Source: Flagellimonas sp. 389 (lineage in GTDB: Bacteria > Bacteroidota > Bacteroidia > Flavobacteriales > Flavobacteriaceae). From it: a DNA stretch of 64,000 nt. Both the position numbers and the translations under genes were made by a program. Below, one piece after another: positions 10,032-18,370 of the stretch. The stretch lies in assembly GCF_018449435.1 (NCBI RefSeq), contig NZ_JAHCMU010000009.1:1-64000 (forward strand). Reading direction: 5' to 3'. How positions within the stretch are numbered: position 1 is the stretch's first letter; every line of letters begins with the position of its first letter. The notes beneath the pieces were generated by a model. That model worked only from the letters and a program-made list of their open reading frames with translations. It was not told the origin of the DNA and searched no databases.

Positions 10032-11161
10032 TATAGTCTTTTGTCCATTTGTTGCACCATTTTAGTTTTCCATTCTAGAAAATCCCCAGCTAAAATACGT
10101 TCTCTTGCGGTTCGTACCAACCAGAGATAAAAACCAAGGTTATGTATCGTAGCAATTTGCTTGCCCAAATATTCATTGGCCGCGAACAAATGCCTTAGGT
10201 AGGCTTTGGAGTACTCGGTATCCACAAAAGTGATTCCCATTTCGTCTATGGGCGAAAAATCATCTTCCCATTTTTTGTTTTTTATATTGATGGTACCATG
10301 GGCCGTAAACAACATTCCGTTTCTAGCATTTCGAGTAGGCATTACACAATCGAACATATCAACTCCCAAGGCAATATTCTCAAGGATATTTATAGGTGTT
10401 CCTACGCCCATCAAGTATCTGGGTTTATCTTCTGGCAGAATATCGCATACAATTTCTGCCATCTCGTACATTTCTTCTGCGGGCTCCCCCACGGACAGAC
10501 CACCAATGGCGTTACCTTCTGCACCTACCGAAGCAATATATTCTGCAGATTGTGCTCTTAGGTCCTTGTAGGTAGAACCCTGTACAATTGGAAAAAAACT
10601 CTGGGAATAGCCATACTTAAATGGAAGTTTTTCTAAATGGGAGATACATCTATCCAGCCATCTATGGGTCATATGCATCGATTTTTTAGCATAATCATAG
10701 TCACATGGATACGGTGTGCATTCATCAAAGGCCATAATAATATCCGCGCCTATTGTCCGCTGCACTTCCATTACATTCTCAGGAGTAAAAAAATGACTAG
10801 ATCCATCAATATGAGACTTAAAGTTTACTCCTTCCTCATTGATTTTTCTATTGCTGGACAAAGAATAAACTTGATATCCTCCACTATCCGTAAGAATATT
10901 TCTGTCCCAACCCATAAATTTGTGAAGCCCACCTACCTTTTCCAAAATATTGGTTCCAGGCCGTAAATACAGGTGATAGGTGTTTCCTAAAATAATATCG
11001 GGGTCAATCTCTTCTCTCAATTCTCGTTGGTGCACCCCTTTTACGGATGCTACCGTGCCCACTGGCATGAATATCGGTGTTTGTATTTTACCATGGTCAG
11101 TTACCAGCTCTCCTGTCCTAGCCTTACTCTGTGTATCTTTCTGTAATAAACTAAACTTCAA
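10031..11161 (-). CDS. tgt: tRNA-guanine transglycosylase
   Basis: A 376-residue enzyme that swaps guanine-34 for preQ1 in tRNAs for Asp, Asn, His and Tyr. Seen: TDSGGYQVYS (base aspartate D92), DECTPYP, QGSTYKDLR, GGLSVGEP (220-227) and the GVDMFDCVMPTR nucleophile region (266-277). Oddly, the C-terminal zinc site (CxCxxC in E. coli) is absent: residues 305-316 are IDEMGITFVDTE with no cysteine, although the histidine of IATIHNL (340) remains. Other Bacteroidota TGTs, as I recall, look the same. It is upstream of and coupled to the LptF/G gene. Confidence 0.95.
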   Translation of the reverse strand: MKFSLLQKDTQSKARTGELVTDHGKIQTPIFMPVGTVASVKGVHQRELREEIDPDIILGNTYHLYLRPGTNILEKVGGLHKFMGWDRNILTDSGGYQVYSLSSNRKINEEGVNFKSHIDGSSHFFTPENVMEVQRTIGADIIMAFDECTPYPCDYDYAKKSMHMTHRWLDRCISHLEKLPFKYGYSQSFFPIVQGSTYKDLRAQSAEYIASVGAEGNAIGGLSVGEPAEEMYEMAEIVCDILPEDKPRYLMGVGTPINILENIALGVDMFDCVMPTRNARNGMLFTAHGTINIKNKKWEDDFSPIDEMGITFVDTEYSKAYLRHLFAANEYLGKQIATIHNLGFYLWLVRTARERILAGDFLEWKTKMVQQMDKRL

Positions 11162-11179
11162 TACTTCCTTTTAAAACCG

Positions 11180-11187
11180 CAAATATA
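11180..11187 (-). promoter_or_regulatory. tgt -10 box
   Basis: TATATTTG on the minus strand, 18 bases before the tgt ATG, matches the TANNTTTG consensus. The -33 element is not clear. Confidence 0.5.
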
Positions 11188-11266
11188 ACCAACTCATTTC
11201 CACCAAGCCTTAACAAAAAAATAAAGTTTGTTTGGGGATAGTGTTTTATAAATTAATCTATTCCTA

Positions 11267-11298
11267 CTTGTTTAGCCCAACGAATGCGGTTACTTTTG
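11267..11298 (+). promoter_or_regulatory. Transketolase promoter
   Basis: A TACTTTTG -10 box (11291-11298) follows CTTG (11267-11270) at 20 bases. It lies downstream of the first possible ATG (11232), so translation must start at 11319. Confidence 0.55.
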
Positions 11299-11318
11299 AC
11301 ACTATTAAAAATCACACT

Positions 11319-12164
11319 ATGGCAAATACCCAAGAACTACAAGATATTGTAATCCAAGTACGCAGAGATATTCTAAGAATGGTGCACAAAGTAAATTCGG
11401 GACACCCTGGAGGATCTCTTGGTTGTACCGAATTTTTTGTTGCACTGTATCATGAAATTATGGACCTAAAAGATGGTTTTGATATGGACGGAAAGGATGA
11501 AGACCTCTTTTTTCTTTCCAATGGTCATATTTCGCCAGTATTCTATAGTGTCTTGGCAAGAAAAGGATATTTTCCGGTTGAAGAACTAAATACCTTTAGA
11601 TTGATAGATTCCCGATTACAGGGACACCCTACTACGCATGAAGGGTTACCAGGGGTTAGAGTTGCATCTGGTTCGTTGGGGCAGGGTATGTCCGTTGCCA
11701 TTGGCGCTGCTCTAGCTAAAAAACTGAATGGTGATGATCATTTGGTTTATAGTTTGCACGGTGATGGAGAATTGCAAGAGGGGCAAAACTGGGAAGCCAT
11801 TATGTATGCAGCAGGAAATAACGTGGACAATCTTATTGCCACCATAGATTTAAACGGACAACAAATAGACGGAGCTACAAAAGATGTACTCCCATTGGGC
11901 GATGTTGCTGAAAAATTTAGGGTCTTTGGCTGGGATGTCTTGGAAATTGAGAATGGTAATGACCTTGCACAAGTCATTGCAGGATTGAACGAAGCAAAAA
12001 ACAGAACTGGTAAAGGAAAACCCGTTTGTGTTGTAATGACCACAATGATGGGCAATGGAGTCGATTTTATGATGCATACCCATGCATGGCATGGAAAAGC
12101 CCCAAATGATGAACAATTGGAGACCGCACTGGCACAAAACCCTGAAACCTTAGGTGATTATTAA
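11319..12164 (+). CDS. Transketolase, N-terminal subunit
   Basis: The 281-residue thiamine-diphosphate-binding half of a split transketolase (non-oxidative pentose phosphate pathway). Seen: VNSGHPGGSLGCTEFF, GHPTTHEGLPGVRVASGSLGQGMSVAIGAA, and the ThDP motif HGDGELQEGQNWEA...NNVDNLIATIDLNGQQ. Start at 11319 (MANTQELQDIV) is chosen because a promoter lies between it and the upstream ATG. It is followed 17 bases later by the C-terminal half. Confidence 0.94.
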   Translation: MANTQELQDIVIQVRRDILRMVHKVNSGHPGGSLGCTEFFVALYHEIMDLKDGFDMDGKDEDLFFLSNGHISPVFYSVLARKGYFPVEELNTFRLIDSRLQGHPTTHEGLPGVRVASGSLGQGMSVAIGAALAKKLNGDDHLVYSLHGDGELQEGQNWEAIMYAAGNNVDNLIATIDLNGQQIDGATKDVLPLGDVAEKFRVFGWDVLEIENGNDLAQVIAGLNEAKNRTGKGKPVCVVMTTMMGNGVDFMMHTHAWHGKAPNDEQLETALAQNPETLGDY

Positions 12165-12181
12165 TTCTGAAGACTACAAAC

Positions 12182-13135
12182 ATGACAAAATATACAGATC
12201 AAGGAAAACAAGATACTAGAAGTGGCTTTGGAGCTGGAATGACCGAACTGGGAAGAACCAATCCAAACGTTGTAGCACTGTGTGCCGACCTTGTGGGCTC
12301 TCTTAAAATTCAAACCTTTATCGATGAAAACCCAGAACGTTTCTTCCAAGTTGGCATAGCCGAGGCAAACATGATGGGTATTGCCGCCGGTTTGACCATT
12401 GGAGGCAAAATACCCTTTACCGGAACATTTGCAAACTTCTCTACAGGTAGGGTTTATGACCAAATACGTCAGTCCATTGCCTATTCCGATAAAAATGTGA
12501 AGATATGCGCATCCCATGCGGGAATTACCTTGGGTGAAGATGGTGCGACCCACCAAATACTAGAGGACATTGGTCTAATGAAAATGCTTCCTGGCATGAC
12601 AGTGATCAATCCTTGTGATTTTAACCAAACCAAAGCTGCTACATTGGCCATTGCAGAACATCACGGTCCCGTATATCTTCGTTTTGGAAGGCCAAAAGTG
12701 GCTAACTTTACTCCGGTTGACCAAAAATTCGAAATTGGAAAGGCATTACTACTCAATGAGGGTAAAGATGTAACCATAATTGCTACAGGACATTTGGTTT
12801 GGCAATCCTTAATTGCTGCCGAGAATTTAGAAAACCAAGGAATATCCGCCGAAGTAATCAATATTCACACCATCAAACCACTGGATGATAAAGCTATTTT
12901 AGATTCTGTTAAGAAGACGGGGTGCGTGGTTACCGCAGAAGAACATAATTTTCTTGGTGGTCTTGGCGAAAGTGTTTCAAGAGTATTGGCAAGCCACTAT
13001 CCTACGCCTCAGGAGTTTGTGGCAACACAAGATACTTTTGGGGAAAGTGGAACCCCAGATCAGCTTATGGATAAGTATGGTCTAAACAATAAAGCCATTG
13101 AATCTGCCGTTTTAAAAGTATTGAAGAGAAAATAA
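12182..13135 (+). CDS. Transketolase, C-terminal subunit
   Basis: A 317-residue partner half with pyrimidine-binding and C-terminal domains. Seen: TRSGFGAGMTELGRTNPNVVALCADL, RFFQVGIAEANMMGIAAGL (catalytic glutamate), SHAGITLGEDGATHQILEDI and VVTAEEHNFLGGLGESV. The two halves form one active enzyme and are surely co-expressed. Split transketolases are widespread, so this is not a frameshift: the second gene has its own start and normal N-terminus. Confidence 0.94.
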   Translation: MTKYTDQGKQDTRSGFGAGMTELGRTNPNVVALCADLVGSLKIQTFIDENPERFFQVGIAEANMMGIAAGLTIGGKIPFTGTFANFSTGRVYDQIRQSIAYSDKNVKICASHAGITLGEDGATHQILEDIGLMKMLPGMTVINPCDFNQTKAATLAIAEHHGPVYLRFGRPKVANFTPVDQKFEIGKALLLNEGKDVTIIATGHLVWQSLIAAENLENQGISAEVINIHTIKPLDDKAILDSVKKTGCVVTAEEHNFLGGLGESVSRVLASHYPTPQEFVATQDTFGESGTPDQLMDKYGLNNKAIESAVLKVLKRK

Positions 13136-13185
13136 TTTCGGTATCAAGTTTGATACATCTTCATCAATTAAAACGAGAAATACTT

Positions 13186-13797
13186 ATGAAAAAAACACTT
13201 CTAATTGCAGCGGTGTGCCTTATGGGTACGGCTGCATTTGCACAAAGCGGAACTGGCTTCGGTATTAAAGCAGGGCTTAGTTACAACAAAAACGGAGATC
13301 TTATTAGTTCGGTGGGTGATGCTGGACAAAACATAACTGAAGGAGCTGAAGGAAAAGCGGGCTATCATTTTGGATTTTGGGGAAAACTGGATTTTCCAAA
13401 AATCTATCTTAGGCCAGAGCTTGTTTATACAAGAACCCAGAGTAATTATGACGTTTCTGGAGAATCTAGGGATTATGATGTATCCAGATTGGACCTGCCC
13501 GTACTTTTAGGATATAAACTAGTGGGACCTTTACATGTTTTCGCTGGACCGGCTTTTCAATATACCTTGAGCAATGATTTGGAAGGCGTCAATATTGACG
13601 ATGTTGAAAATGACTTCACCGTTGGCCTAAATATTGGAGCTGGTGTCAATCTTGGAAAATTAGGATTGGATGTTCGCTACGAACGTGGATTTTCCAAGAA
13701 CGAAGCCAATTTTATTTCCAATAATATTGCGGACATTGAAGGTAGGGTCGATTCAAGGCCGTCTCAAGTCATTTTTGCTGCTTCCCTAAAATTATAG
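13186..13797 (+). CDS. Outer-membrane beta-barrel protein (PorT-like)
   Basis: A 203-residue protein with a clear signal peptide (MKKTLLIAAVCLMGTAAFAQ) followed by short alternating strands such as GFGIKAGLSYNK, IYLRPELVYTR, LDLPVLLGYKL, LHVFAGPAFQYTL, LGLDVRYERGF and a final strand VIFAASLKL ending in a hydrophobic residue. This is the 8-10-strand small barrel type common in Bacteroidota. Substrate unknown. Start at 13186 is set by the signal peptide. It follows the transketolase genes by 50 bases and shares their downstream terminator. Confidence 0.8.
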   Translation: MKKTLLIAAVCLMGTAAFAQSGTGFGIKAGLSYNKNGDLISSVGDAGQNITEGAEGKAGYHFGFWGKLDFPKIYLRPELVYTRTQSNYDVSGESRDYDVSRLDLPVLLGYKLVGPLHVFAGPAFQYTLSNDLEGVNIDDVENDFTVGLNIGAGVNLGKLGLDVRYERGFSKNEANFISNNIADIEGRVDSRPSQVIFAASLKL

Positions 13798-13820
13798 ACA
13801 AAAAGAATTATTAAAATAAA

Positions 13821-13851
13821 AAAGGGCAACTTTTTAAGTTGCCCTTTTTTT
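13821..13851. terminator. Terminator between converging genes
   Basis: A 12-bp stem AAAGGGCAACTT/AAGTTGCCCTTT with a TTT loop, with A and T runs on either side, so it can serve both the barrel gene (+) and the FKBP gene (-). Confidence 0.9.
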
Positions 13852-13865
13852 GATTTATGTTCTAA

Positions 13866-14831
13866 TTAGTTTACATCTGGGTCTAAATAATCTGGTGTAC
13901 CATCGTTATTTGCATCCGGGTAAGGAAAGATAATATTCCCTTCACTGTCCGAAATCTCATCTCTTGTGGATTTCCCATCTCCATCATCGTCGGCGTCTCG
14001 AAAGTTTGGAAATGCAGTCTGCAACCTAGCATCTATTTCACTTTGCAAATCAGTATTGTCATTAAAAAGATTGCCATCTCCATCTAAATCTTCTAAAATT
14101 GAAGGTATACCATCATTATCGTTATCAGTGTCTTCGATAAACAATCCAACTTCAAGTTTAAAAAGCAATGGGGCATATTGAGGTATATTACCTCGTATTG
14201 CATTATAGTAAGCCAATCCAGATGGCATGACAACTAATCCAATTCCACTGTTAGAAATATTAATTGTGCCATCAGCATTCTGTGTAATTTGATCTGTTGT
14301 ACCAGAAGAAATCTTCGAGACTCCATTTGAAAAACCTCTTAAAAAAAAGGGTAGTTCTTGCCACAAAAAACTAGTAGATCCGTCAAAAAGAGTACCATCC
14401 AGTAATGACCCTTCGTATTTAAGCAATGTGGAATCTGCAATAGTAGGATTCCCCCCTCCTCCATTTCTGGCTATTAAATAATAATATTTATGCTCAATGT
14501 CCTCTTCTTCATCTTCGAGACCCAACTCGGACGAAGATACTTTAATGGCACCTACCTCTATATCCTCCCATAAAGATTTTTTATCAGCATTATCTCCAGC
14601 AATGGTATCTATTCTAATTTTAAAATCAAAATCGACTGGTGGTACTCTAAATTCGTCGTAATTGTAAAAATGCGTCTTTAGAAATTCCTGTATCTCTTCA
14701 TCATTCTCTGGAGCTACTTCAGCCAAAAGTCTTGGTGGAACCGACTCAATATCGGGCCCGTTATCATCATTATTACACGATGTCAATAGCACTACACAAA
14801 ACAAGCAAACAAAAACTCCGTACTTCATCAA
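13866..14831 (-). CDS. FKBP-type peptidyl-prolyl isomerase lipoprotein with calcium motifs
   Basis: A 321-residue lipoprotein (lipobox LLTSC, Cys19). The central part (about 115-230) fits an FKBP domain, with STLLKYEGSLLDGTLFDGS and GLVVMPSGLAYYN. The C-terminal about 90 residues hold aspartate-rich calcium-type loops: DTDNDNDGIPS, DLDGDGN, DADDDGDGKST and DANNDGTPDYLDPD, like thrombospondin type-3 repeats. The likely site is the periplasm or outer membrane, helping fold exported proteins. The active-site residues of FKBP are only partly recognisable, so catalysis is uncertain. Confidence 0.75.
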   Translation of the reverse strand: MMKYGVFVCLFCVVLLTSCNNDDNGPDIESVPPRLLAEVAPENDEEIQEFLKTHFYNYDEFRVPPVDFDFKIRIDTIAGDNADKKSLWEDIEVGAIKVSSSELGLEDEEEDIEHKYYYLIARNGGGGNPTIADSTLLKYEGSLLDGTLFDGSTSFLWQELPFFLRGFSNGVSKISSGTTDQITQNADGTINISNSGIGLVVMPSGLAYYNAIRGNIPQYAPLLFKLEVGLFIEDTDNDNDGIPSILEDLDGDGNLFNDNTDLQSEIDARLQTAFPNFRDADDDGDGKSTRDEISDSEGNIIFPYPDANNDGTPDYLDPDVN

Positions 14832-14867
14832 GTTTAGATTTTAGCTGCGCAAGATACAATTTTCCGC

Positions 14868-14875
14868 TATTTTTG
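14868..14875 (+). promoter_or_regulatory. -10 box for the S4-domain gene
   Basis: TATTTTTG, 31 bases before the ATG at 14907, fits TANNTTTG. No convincing -33 is visible. Confidence 0.4.
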
Positions 14876-14906
14876 TTGATTTCATTAACAAAGATTTGCA
14901 GAGTGT

Positions 14907-15278
14907 ATGCGCATTGATAAATACCTTTGGTGTATTAGATACTATAAAACGCGAAACGTTGCTAGTACAGCTGTTAAAAAAGGGCAGGTTCGGGTTAATG
15001 GAAGTGTGGTGAAACCATCGCGGGAGGTATATCAAATGGACAAGATAGTTTTGAGAAAGAATCAAATTGAATATCAACTAACGGTATTGGACATTCCTGA
15101 AAGCCGTGTTGGTGCGAAATTGGTGGATATCTACAGAAAAGATACCACCCCAAAAGAAGCTTTGGCGCACAACGAACTTGTAAAATCCGCTAAAGACCAC
15201 TACAGAAAAAAAGGGTTGGGAAGACCCACAAAAAAAGACAGGCGAGATATTGATGACTATTTGGACGAATCTGAATAG
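14907..15278 (+). CDS. S4-domain RNA-binding protein (Hsp15 family)
   Basis: A 123-residue protein with an N-terminal S4 domain (MRIDKYLWCIRYYKTRNVASTAVKKGQVRVNGSVVKPS) and a basic C-terminal tail (YRKKGLGRPTKKDRRDI). Hsp15 (HslR) in E. coli binds stalled 50S subunits carrying nascent chains. Here the fold is clear and the role is inferred from the family. It is divergent from the FKBP gene and followed by a phosphoribosyltransferase gene. Confidence 0.85.
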   Translation: MRIDKYLWCIRYYKTRNVASTAVKKGQVRVNGSVVKPSREVYQMDKIVLRKNQIEYQLTVLDIPESRVGAKLVDIYRKDTTPKEALAHNELVKSAKDHYRKKGLGRPTKKDRRDIDDYLDESE

Positions 15279-15288
15279 TTGGTTTCTT

Positions 15289-15296
15289 TATCTTTG
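15289..15296 (+). promoter_or_regulatory. -10 box for the phosphoribosyltransferase gene
   Basis: TATCTTTG, 18 bases before ATG 15315, fits TANNTTTG and lies inside the longer open frame that begins at 15279. This supports the later start. Confidence 0.45.
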
Positions 15297-15314
15297 ATTC
15301 TAATTCCTTTATCC

Positions 15315-15812
15315 ATGAAGAACCAAATATTAAACCACGAGCAGCTACAGCACACTGTAAAACGAATAGCGTATCAGATTTACGAGGCAAACGTTAACGA
15401 AAAGGAAATCATTGTTGCAGGAATAGATGGAGGAGGATTGCTTTTGGCTAAGAAAATAGGTGTAGTTCTCAAAAAAATTACAGAAGCTAAAATTACCTTG
15501 TGCAAGATGTTAATGGATAAAAAAGATCCGCTTAAAAGTGGGGTAAGCACCTCTATTTCTAAAGAGGAATACAAAAACAAGTCCATTGTGCTCGTAGACG
15601 ATGTACTAAATTCGGGAACAACGTTGATCTATGGTGTTCATCATTTTCTTAAGACACCCATAAAGCAATTGAAAACCGCTGTTTTAGTAAATAGAAACCA
15701 CAAAAAATATCCAATTAAGGCAGATTATAAAGGTATTTCTCTTTCAACTTCTTTACATGAACATATTAGGGTAGAGTTTAAACCGAAGAATGATGCCGTT
15801 TATTTAGAGTAA
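15315..15812 (+). CDS. Phosphoribosyltransferase-family protein
   Basis: A 165-residue type I PRTase. It has a conserved early segment EIIVAGIDGGGLLLAKKIG and the PRPP-binding motif IVLVDDVLNSGTTLIYG, and it ends HIRVEFKPKNDAVYLE. It is similar in size to PyrR or hypoxanthine PRTases. Base specificity, or a regulatory role like PyrR, cannot be decided. Its last 9 bases overlap the end of converging aroK. Confidence 0.75.
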   Translation: MKNQILNHEQLQHTVKRIAYQIYEANVNEKEIIVAGIDGGGLLLAKKIGVVLKKITEAKITLCKMLMDKKDPLKSGVSTSISKEEYKNKSIVLVDDVLNSGTTLIYGVHHFLKTPIKQLKTAVLVNRNHKKYPIKADYKGISLSTSLHEHIRVEFKPKNDAVYLE

Positions 15813-16319
15813 CAGTTCTTTAATTTCTGATGTGAGTTCAACTACGCCCTTGTCCGCACTATCAACCGTGTGTTTGGCTTGAGCATAAAACTGTCTTCTT
15901 TCAAACAGGTGCTTTCCAATAAATTCAGGTAGTTCAGAGTTCGAAATATCTTTCACCAAAGGTCTTTTTTCCTTTTCATTTTGTATTCTATCGACCAAAC
16001 TGGGAACAGACAACTGCAGATAAATTGAATGATCGGATTTTTTTAAGATGGTTTCCATGTTGTTGGCATAGCAAGGAGTCCCTCCACCTGTTGAAAGAAC
16101 TATTGATTTATTGTTATTTAAAACCTTTGTAAGCATTTCATGTTCTTTTTTTCTAAAATAAATTTCTCCTTTCTGTGAAAAAACAGTTGCTATCGATTTG
16201 CCCAATTGCTCTTCTATGTATTCATCTAAATCGATAAATTCCATACTTAACTCTTTGGCTAACAATCTACCAATAGATGACTTTCCACTTGCCATATATC
16301 CTACTAAAACTACTTTCAT
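15804..16319 (-). CDS. aroK: Shikimate kinase
   Basis: A 171-residue P-loop kinase phosphorylating shikimate in the chorismate pathway. Walker A is GYMASGKSSIG (7-17); the shikimate site follows with FIDLDEYIEEQLGKSI; then FRKKEHEML, VLSTGGGTPCY and the lid ERRQFYAQAKHTVD. Full length. A TAAATTTG box (16352-16359, minus) lies 32 bases upstream. Confidence 0.94.
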   Translation of the reverse strand: MKVVLVGYMASGKSSIGRLLAKELSMEFIDLDEYIEEQLGKSIATVFSQKGEIYFRKKEHEMLTKVLNNNKSIVLSTGGGTPCYANNMETILKKSDHSIYLQLSVPSLVDRIQNEKEKRPLVKDISNSELPEFIGKHLFERRQFYAQAKHTVDSADKGVVELTSEIKELLL

Positions 16320-16371
16320 TTATTAGAATTAAAATTGATTTCAAAAAAAGACAAATTTATCACTAAATCAT

Positions 16372-16402
16372 CTTGCAAAATAAATTATTGATATTATATT
16401 TG
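16372..16402 (+). promoter_or_regulatory. tRNA-Lys promoter
   Basis: TATATTTG (16395-16402) with CTTG (16372-16375) 19 bases upstream is a good match to the Bacteroidota promoter. Transcription would give a leader of about 33 bases before the tRNA. Confidence 0.6.
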
Positions 16403-16441
16403 CAGCCGCTTAACGCAAGTTCCTTGTGTTGTTAAAAGCAA

Positions 16442-16514
16442 GACCTGATAGCTCAGTTGGTAGAGCATCTCCCTTTTAAGGAGAGGGTCCTGGGTTCGAG
16501 CCCCAGTCAGGTCA
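16442..16514 (+). tRNA. tRNA-Lys (anticodon UUU)
   Basis: A complete 73-base cloverleaf. The acceptor GACCTGA pairs with TCAGGTC plus discriminator A; the D arm is GCTCAGTTGGTAGAGC; the anticodon stem TCTCC/GGAGA encloses loop CTTTTAA with anticodon TTT; the T arm is CTGGGTTCGAGCCCCAG. CCA is not encoded. Its 3' end is the left boundary of the mannan locus, and a decayed copy in the same orientation lies at 54.2 kb. Confidence 0.97.
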
Positions 16515-16538
16515 CAGGAACGGTTATCAAAGAAAACA

Positions 16539-16572
16539 AAAACCCTGCTAATTATATGATTGTCAGGGTTTT
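16539..16572 (+). terminator. Terminator after tRNA-Lys
   Basis: Stem AAAACCCTG/CAGGGTTTT with a 16-base loop, followed by ATG and eight T. The same hairpin in slightly different form follows the tRNA remnant at 54.2 kb. Confidence 0.8.
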
Positions 16573-16748
16573 ATGTTTTTTTTGGAAAATCATTTTGTTT
16601 GATAAAATATGGTATAAAAAGTTCACAAATCGTCAACATAACTCCAAAATGGTCATCTAAGCGATTACCTTCAACATCAGTTAGACATTCTCGTTGGAAA
16701 AAATAGAAAAACCTCAACCACTTATTATTAGTTTCTTCTTACATATTT

Positions 16749-18182
16749 CTATAATAATTCAGGGTAGTCTGTATGTAACTTTATTATCAGTTCACCAAAA
16801 AGTGTATTCGCCCAAGCAAACCAATCGCGTGTATAATCGTTAGGGTCGTCTTTGTGAAACGCTTCGTGCATGAACCCAGTTTCCGCATGGGTAGATTTGA
16901 GCATATTGAGACATTCTTTAATTTCTTCTTTGTCATTAGATGTCAACGCTCTTAAAATAATACCCATTGGCCATATTTTGTCTTTTCCTGTGTGTGGGCT
17001 TCCCTGTCCCTCGGCCACTTTTCCTTTTAAATAGTATGGATTTGCGTCACTGATCAAAAATGACCTGGTATTTTTATAAGTAGTTTCAGTCTGAAATTGA
17101 TTGCTAAGGTAAGCCAATGACATTAAGGAGGGTACATTCGCATCATCCATAAAAACTTTATTGCCATATCCATCCACTTCATATGCATAGATTTTTCCGA
17201 AATCTAGATGTTCCGAAATTGCATATTCATCGATTGCATTCTTAATTTCGTTGGCAAAGTCGTTACATTCTTCTGCAAATTCCGCGTCTTGTAAAACTTC
17301 ACTATAAATTTTCGTGAGCTGCCTGAGCGATAATTCCGCAAATATGTTCGAAGGAATTAGATACGGATATAGTGTGGCATCATCCGATGGCCGAAACATG
17401 GAACAAATCAAACCTGTATATTTAATGGGTCTTCCAGTACCTTCAAACAACGGTGCATCTGTCATTTTACTGGTTTTCCTTATAAATTTATAAGGTGATG
17501 AACCATCTTTTCGCTGTTCCGTTTTAAAAGTTTTTACAATTAATCTCATCGCCTTGTCCCAACTATCATCAAAAATCGAGGTATCGCCTGTCAGGTTAAA
17601 GTAACCGTCCGATAATCTAATAGTGTAGCAAAGCGAATCAATTTCCCATTTTCGTTCATGTACGCCTGGTACTGTTTTAGGAATATCATCGTTCCATTTG
17701 GAAACTTTGGATAAATCCTTATAAAAGGCATTTGCATATGGATCCAGTAAAACGCATTTTACCTGTCGGTTGATCAAACCAGTTATAAGATTCTTAAGTT
17801 TTTCATCTTTTTGAATCAATGGCATGTATGGCCATATTTGTGCCGTTGAATCCCGGAGCCACATCGCATCAATATCTCCTGTTATGATAAACGTATCCGG
17901 TCTACCATCAATTACTTCATGATCAACAGTGGTATCTAAAGTGTTCGGATAACAATTCTCGAACATCCAGGCCAACTCTTTGTCCTTTATAGAAGACTTG
18001 ACTTCAAGAATGAGTTTTTCTACTTCGGAACTTATGAATGTTCTCTTTTCCAAGGATGGTCTTCTCGATATAAAATCTTTTGAAACCTCTAGGAAACCCA
18101 TATCCAAAATGCTGTTCAACGGAAACAGTACAACTCCACTTAGGGCCAATGTATTATTCCTAAAAAAATCTCTTCTCTTCAT
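16749..18182 (-). CDS. GH125 exo-alpha-1,6-mannosidase
   Basis: A 477-residue glycoside hydrolase of family 125, metal-independent inverting enzymes that remove alpha-1,6-linked mannose. Family landmarks are FIITGDIDAMWLRDSTAQIWPYM (about 98-120), VLLDPYANAF, KWEIDSLCYTIRLSDGYF, FRPSDDATLYPYLIPSN, FMDDANVPSLMSLAYL and GSPHTGKDKIWPMGI. The N-terminus MKRRDFFRNNTLALSG is a twin-arginine (Tat) signal, so the enzyme folds before export to the periplasm. It lies at the tRNA-proximal end of the locus, 188 bases after a sulfatase gene on the same strand. Confidence 0.9.
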   Translation of the reverse strand: MKRRDFFRNNTLALSGVVLFPLNSILDMGFLEVSKDFISRRPSLEKRTFISSEVEKLILEVKSSIKDKELAWMFENCYPNTLDTTVDHEVIDGRPDTFIITGDIDAMWLRDSTAQIWPYMPLIQKDEKLKNLITGLINRQVKCVLLDPYANAFYKDLSKVSKWNDDIPKTVPGVHERKWEIDSLCYTIRLSDGYFNLTGDTSIFDDSWDKAMRLIVKTFKTEQRKDGSSPYKFIRKTSKMTDAPLFEGTGRPIKYTGLICSMFRPSDDATLYPYLIPSNIFAELSLRQLTKIYSEVLQDAEFAEECNDFANEIKNAIDEYAISEHLDFGKIYAYEVDGYGNKVFMDDANVPSLMSLAYLSNQFQTETTYKNTRSFLISDANPYYLKGKVAEGQGSPHTGKDKIWPMGIILRALTSNDKEEIKECLNMLKSTHAETGFMHEAFHKDDPNDYTRDWFAWANTLFGELIIKLHTDYPELL

Positions 18183-18370
18183 TTGTTTGACCTGCCTTTA
18201 AATTTTTAATTCACTGTTGATTTTTTCTATGGACGCTTAAAATCCAAAGCTTTGATTCCAAAATTTGTAGGACAACCATTGTTGCTTTGGAAATTAAAAA
18301 ACATAAAAGCTTTAAAATGGGTTTACAAATGAACTTATATGCTTCTTTGGGTCCTTTGCTTAAATAATTA

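Noticed and set aside
11319-13135. Frameshift splitting transketolase into two
   Set aside because: The two halves have separate, proper starts and a 17-base spacer, as in the many bacteria with split transketolase.
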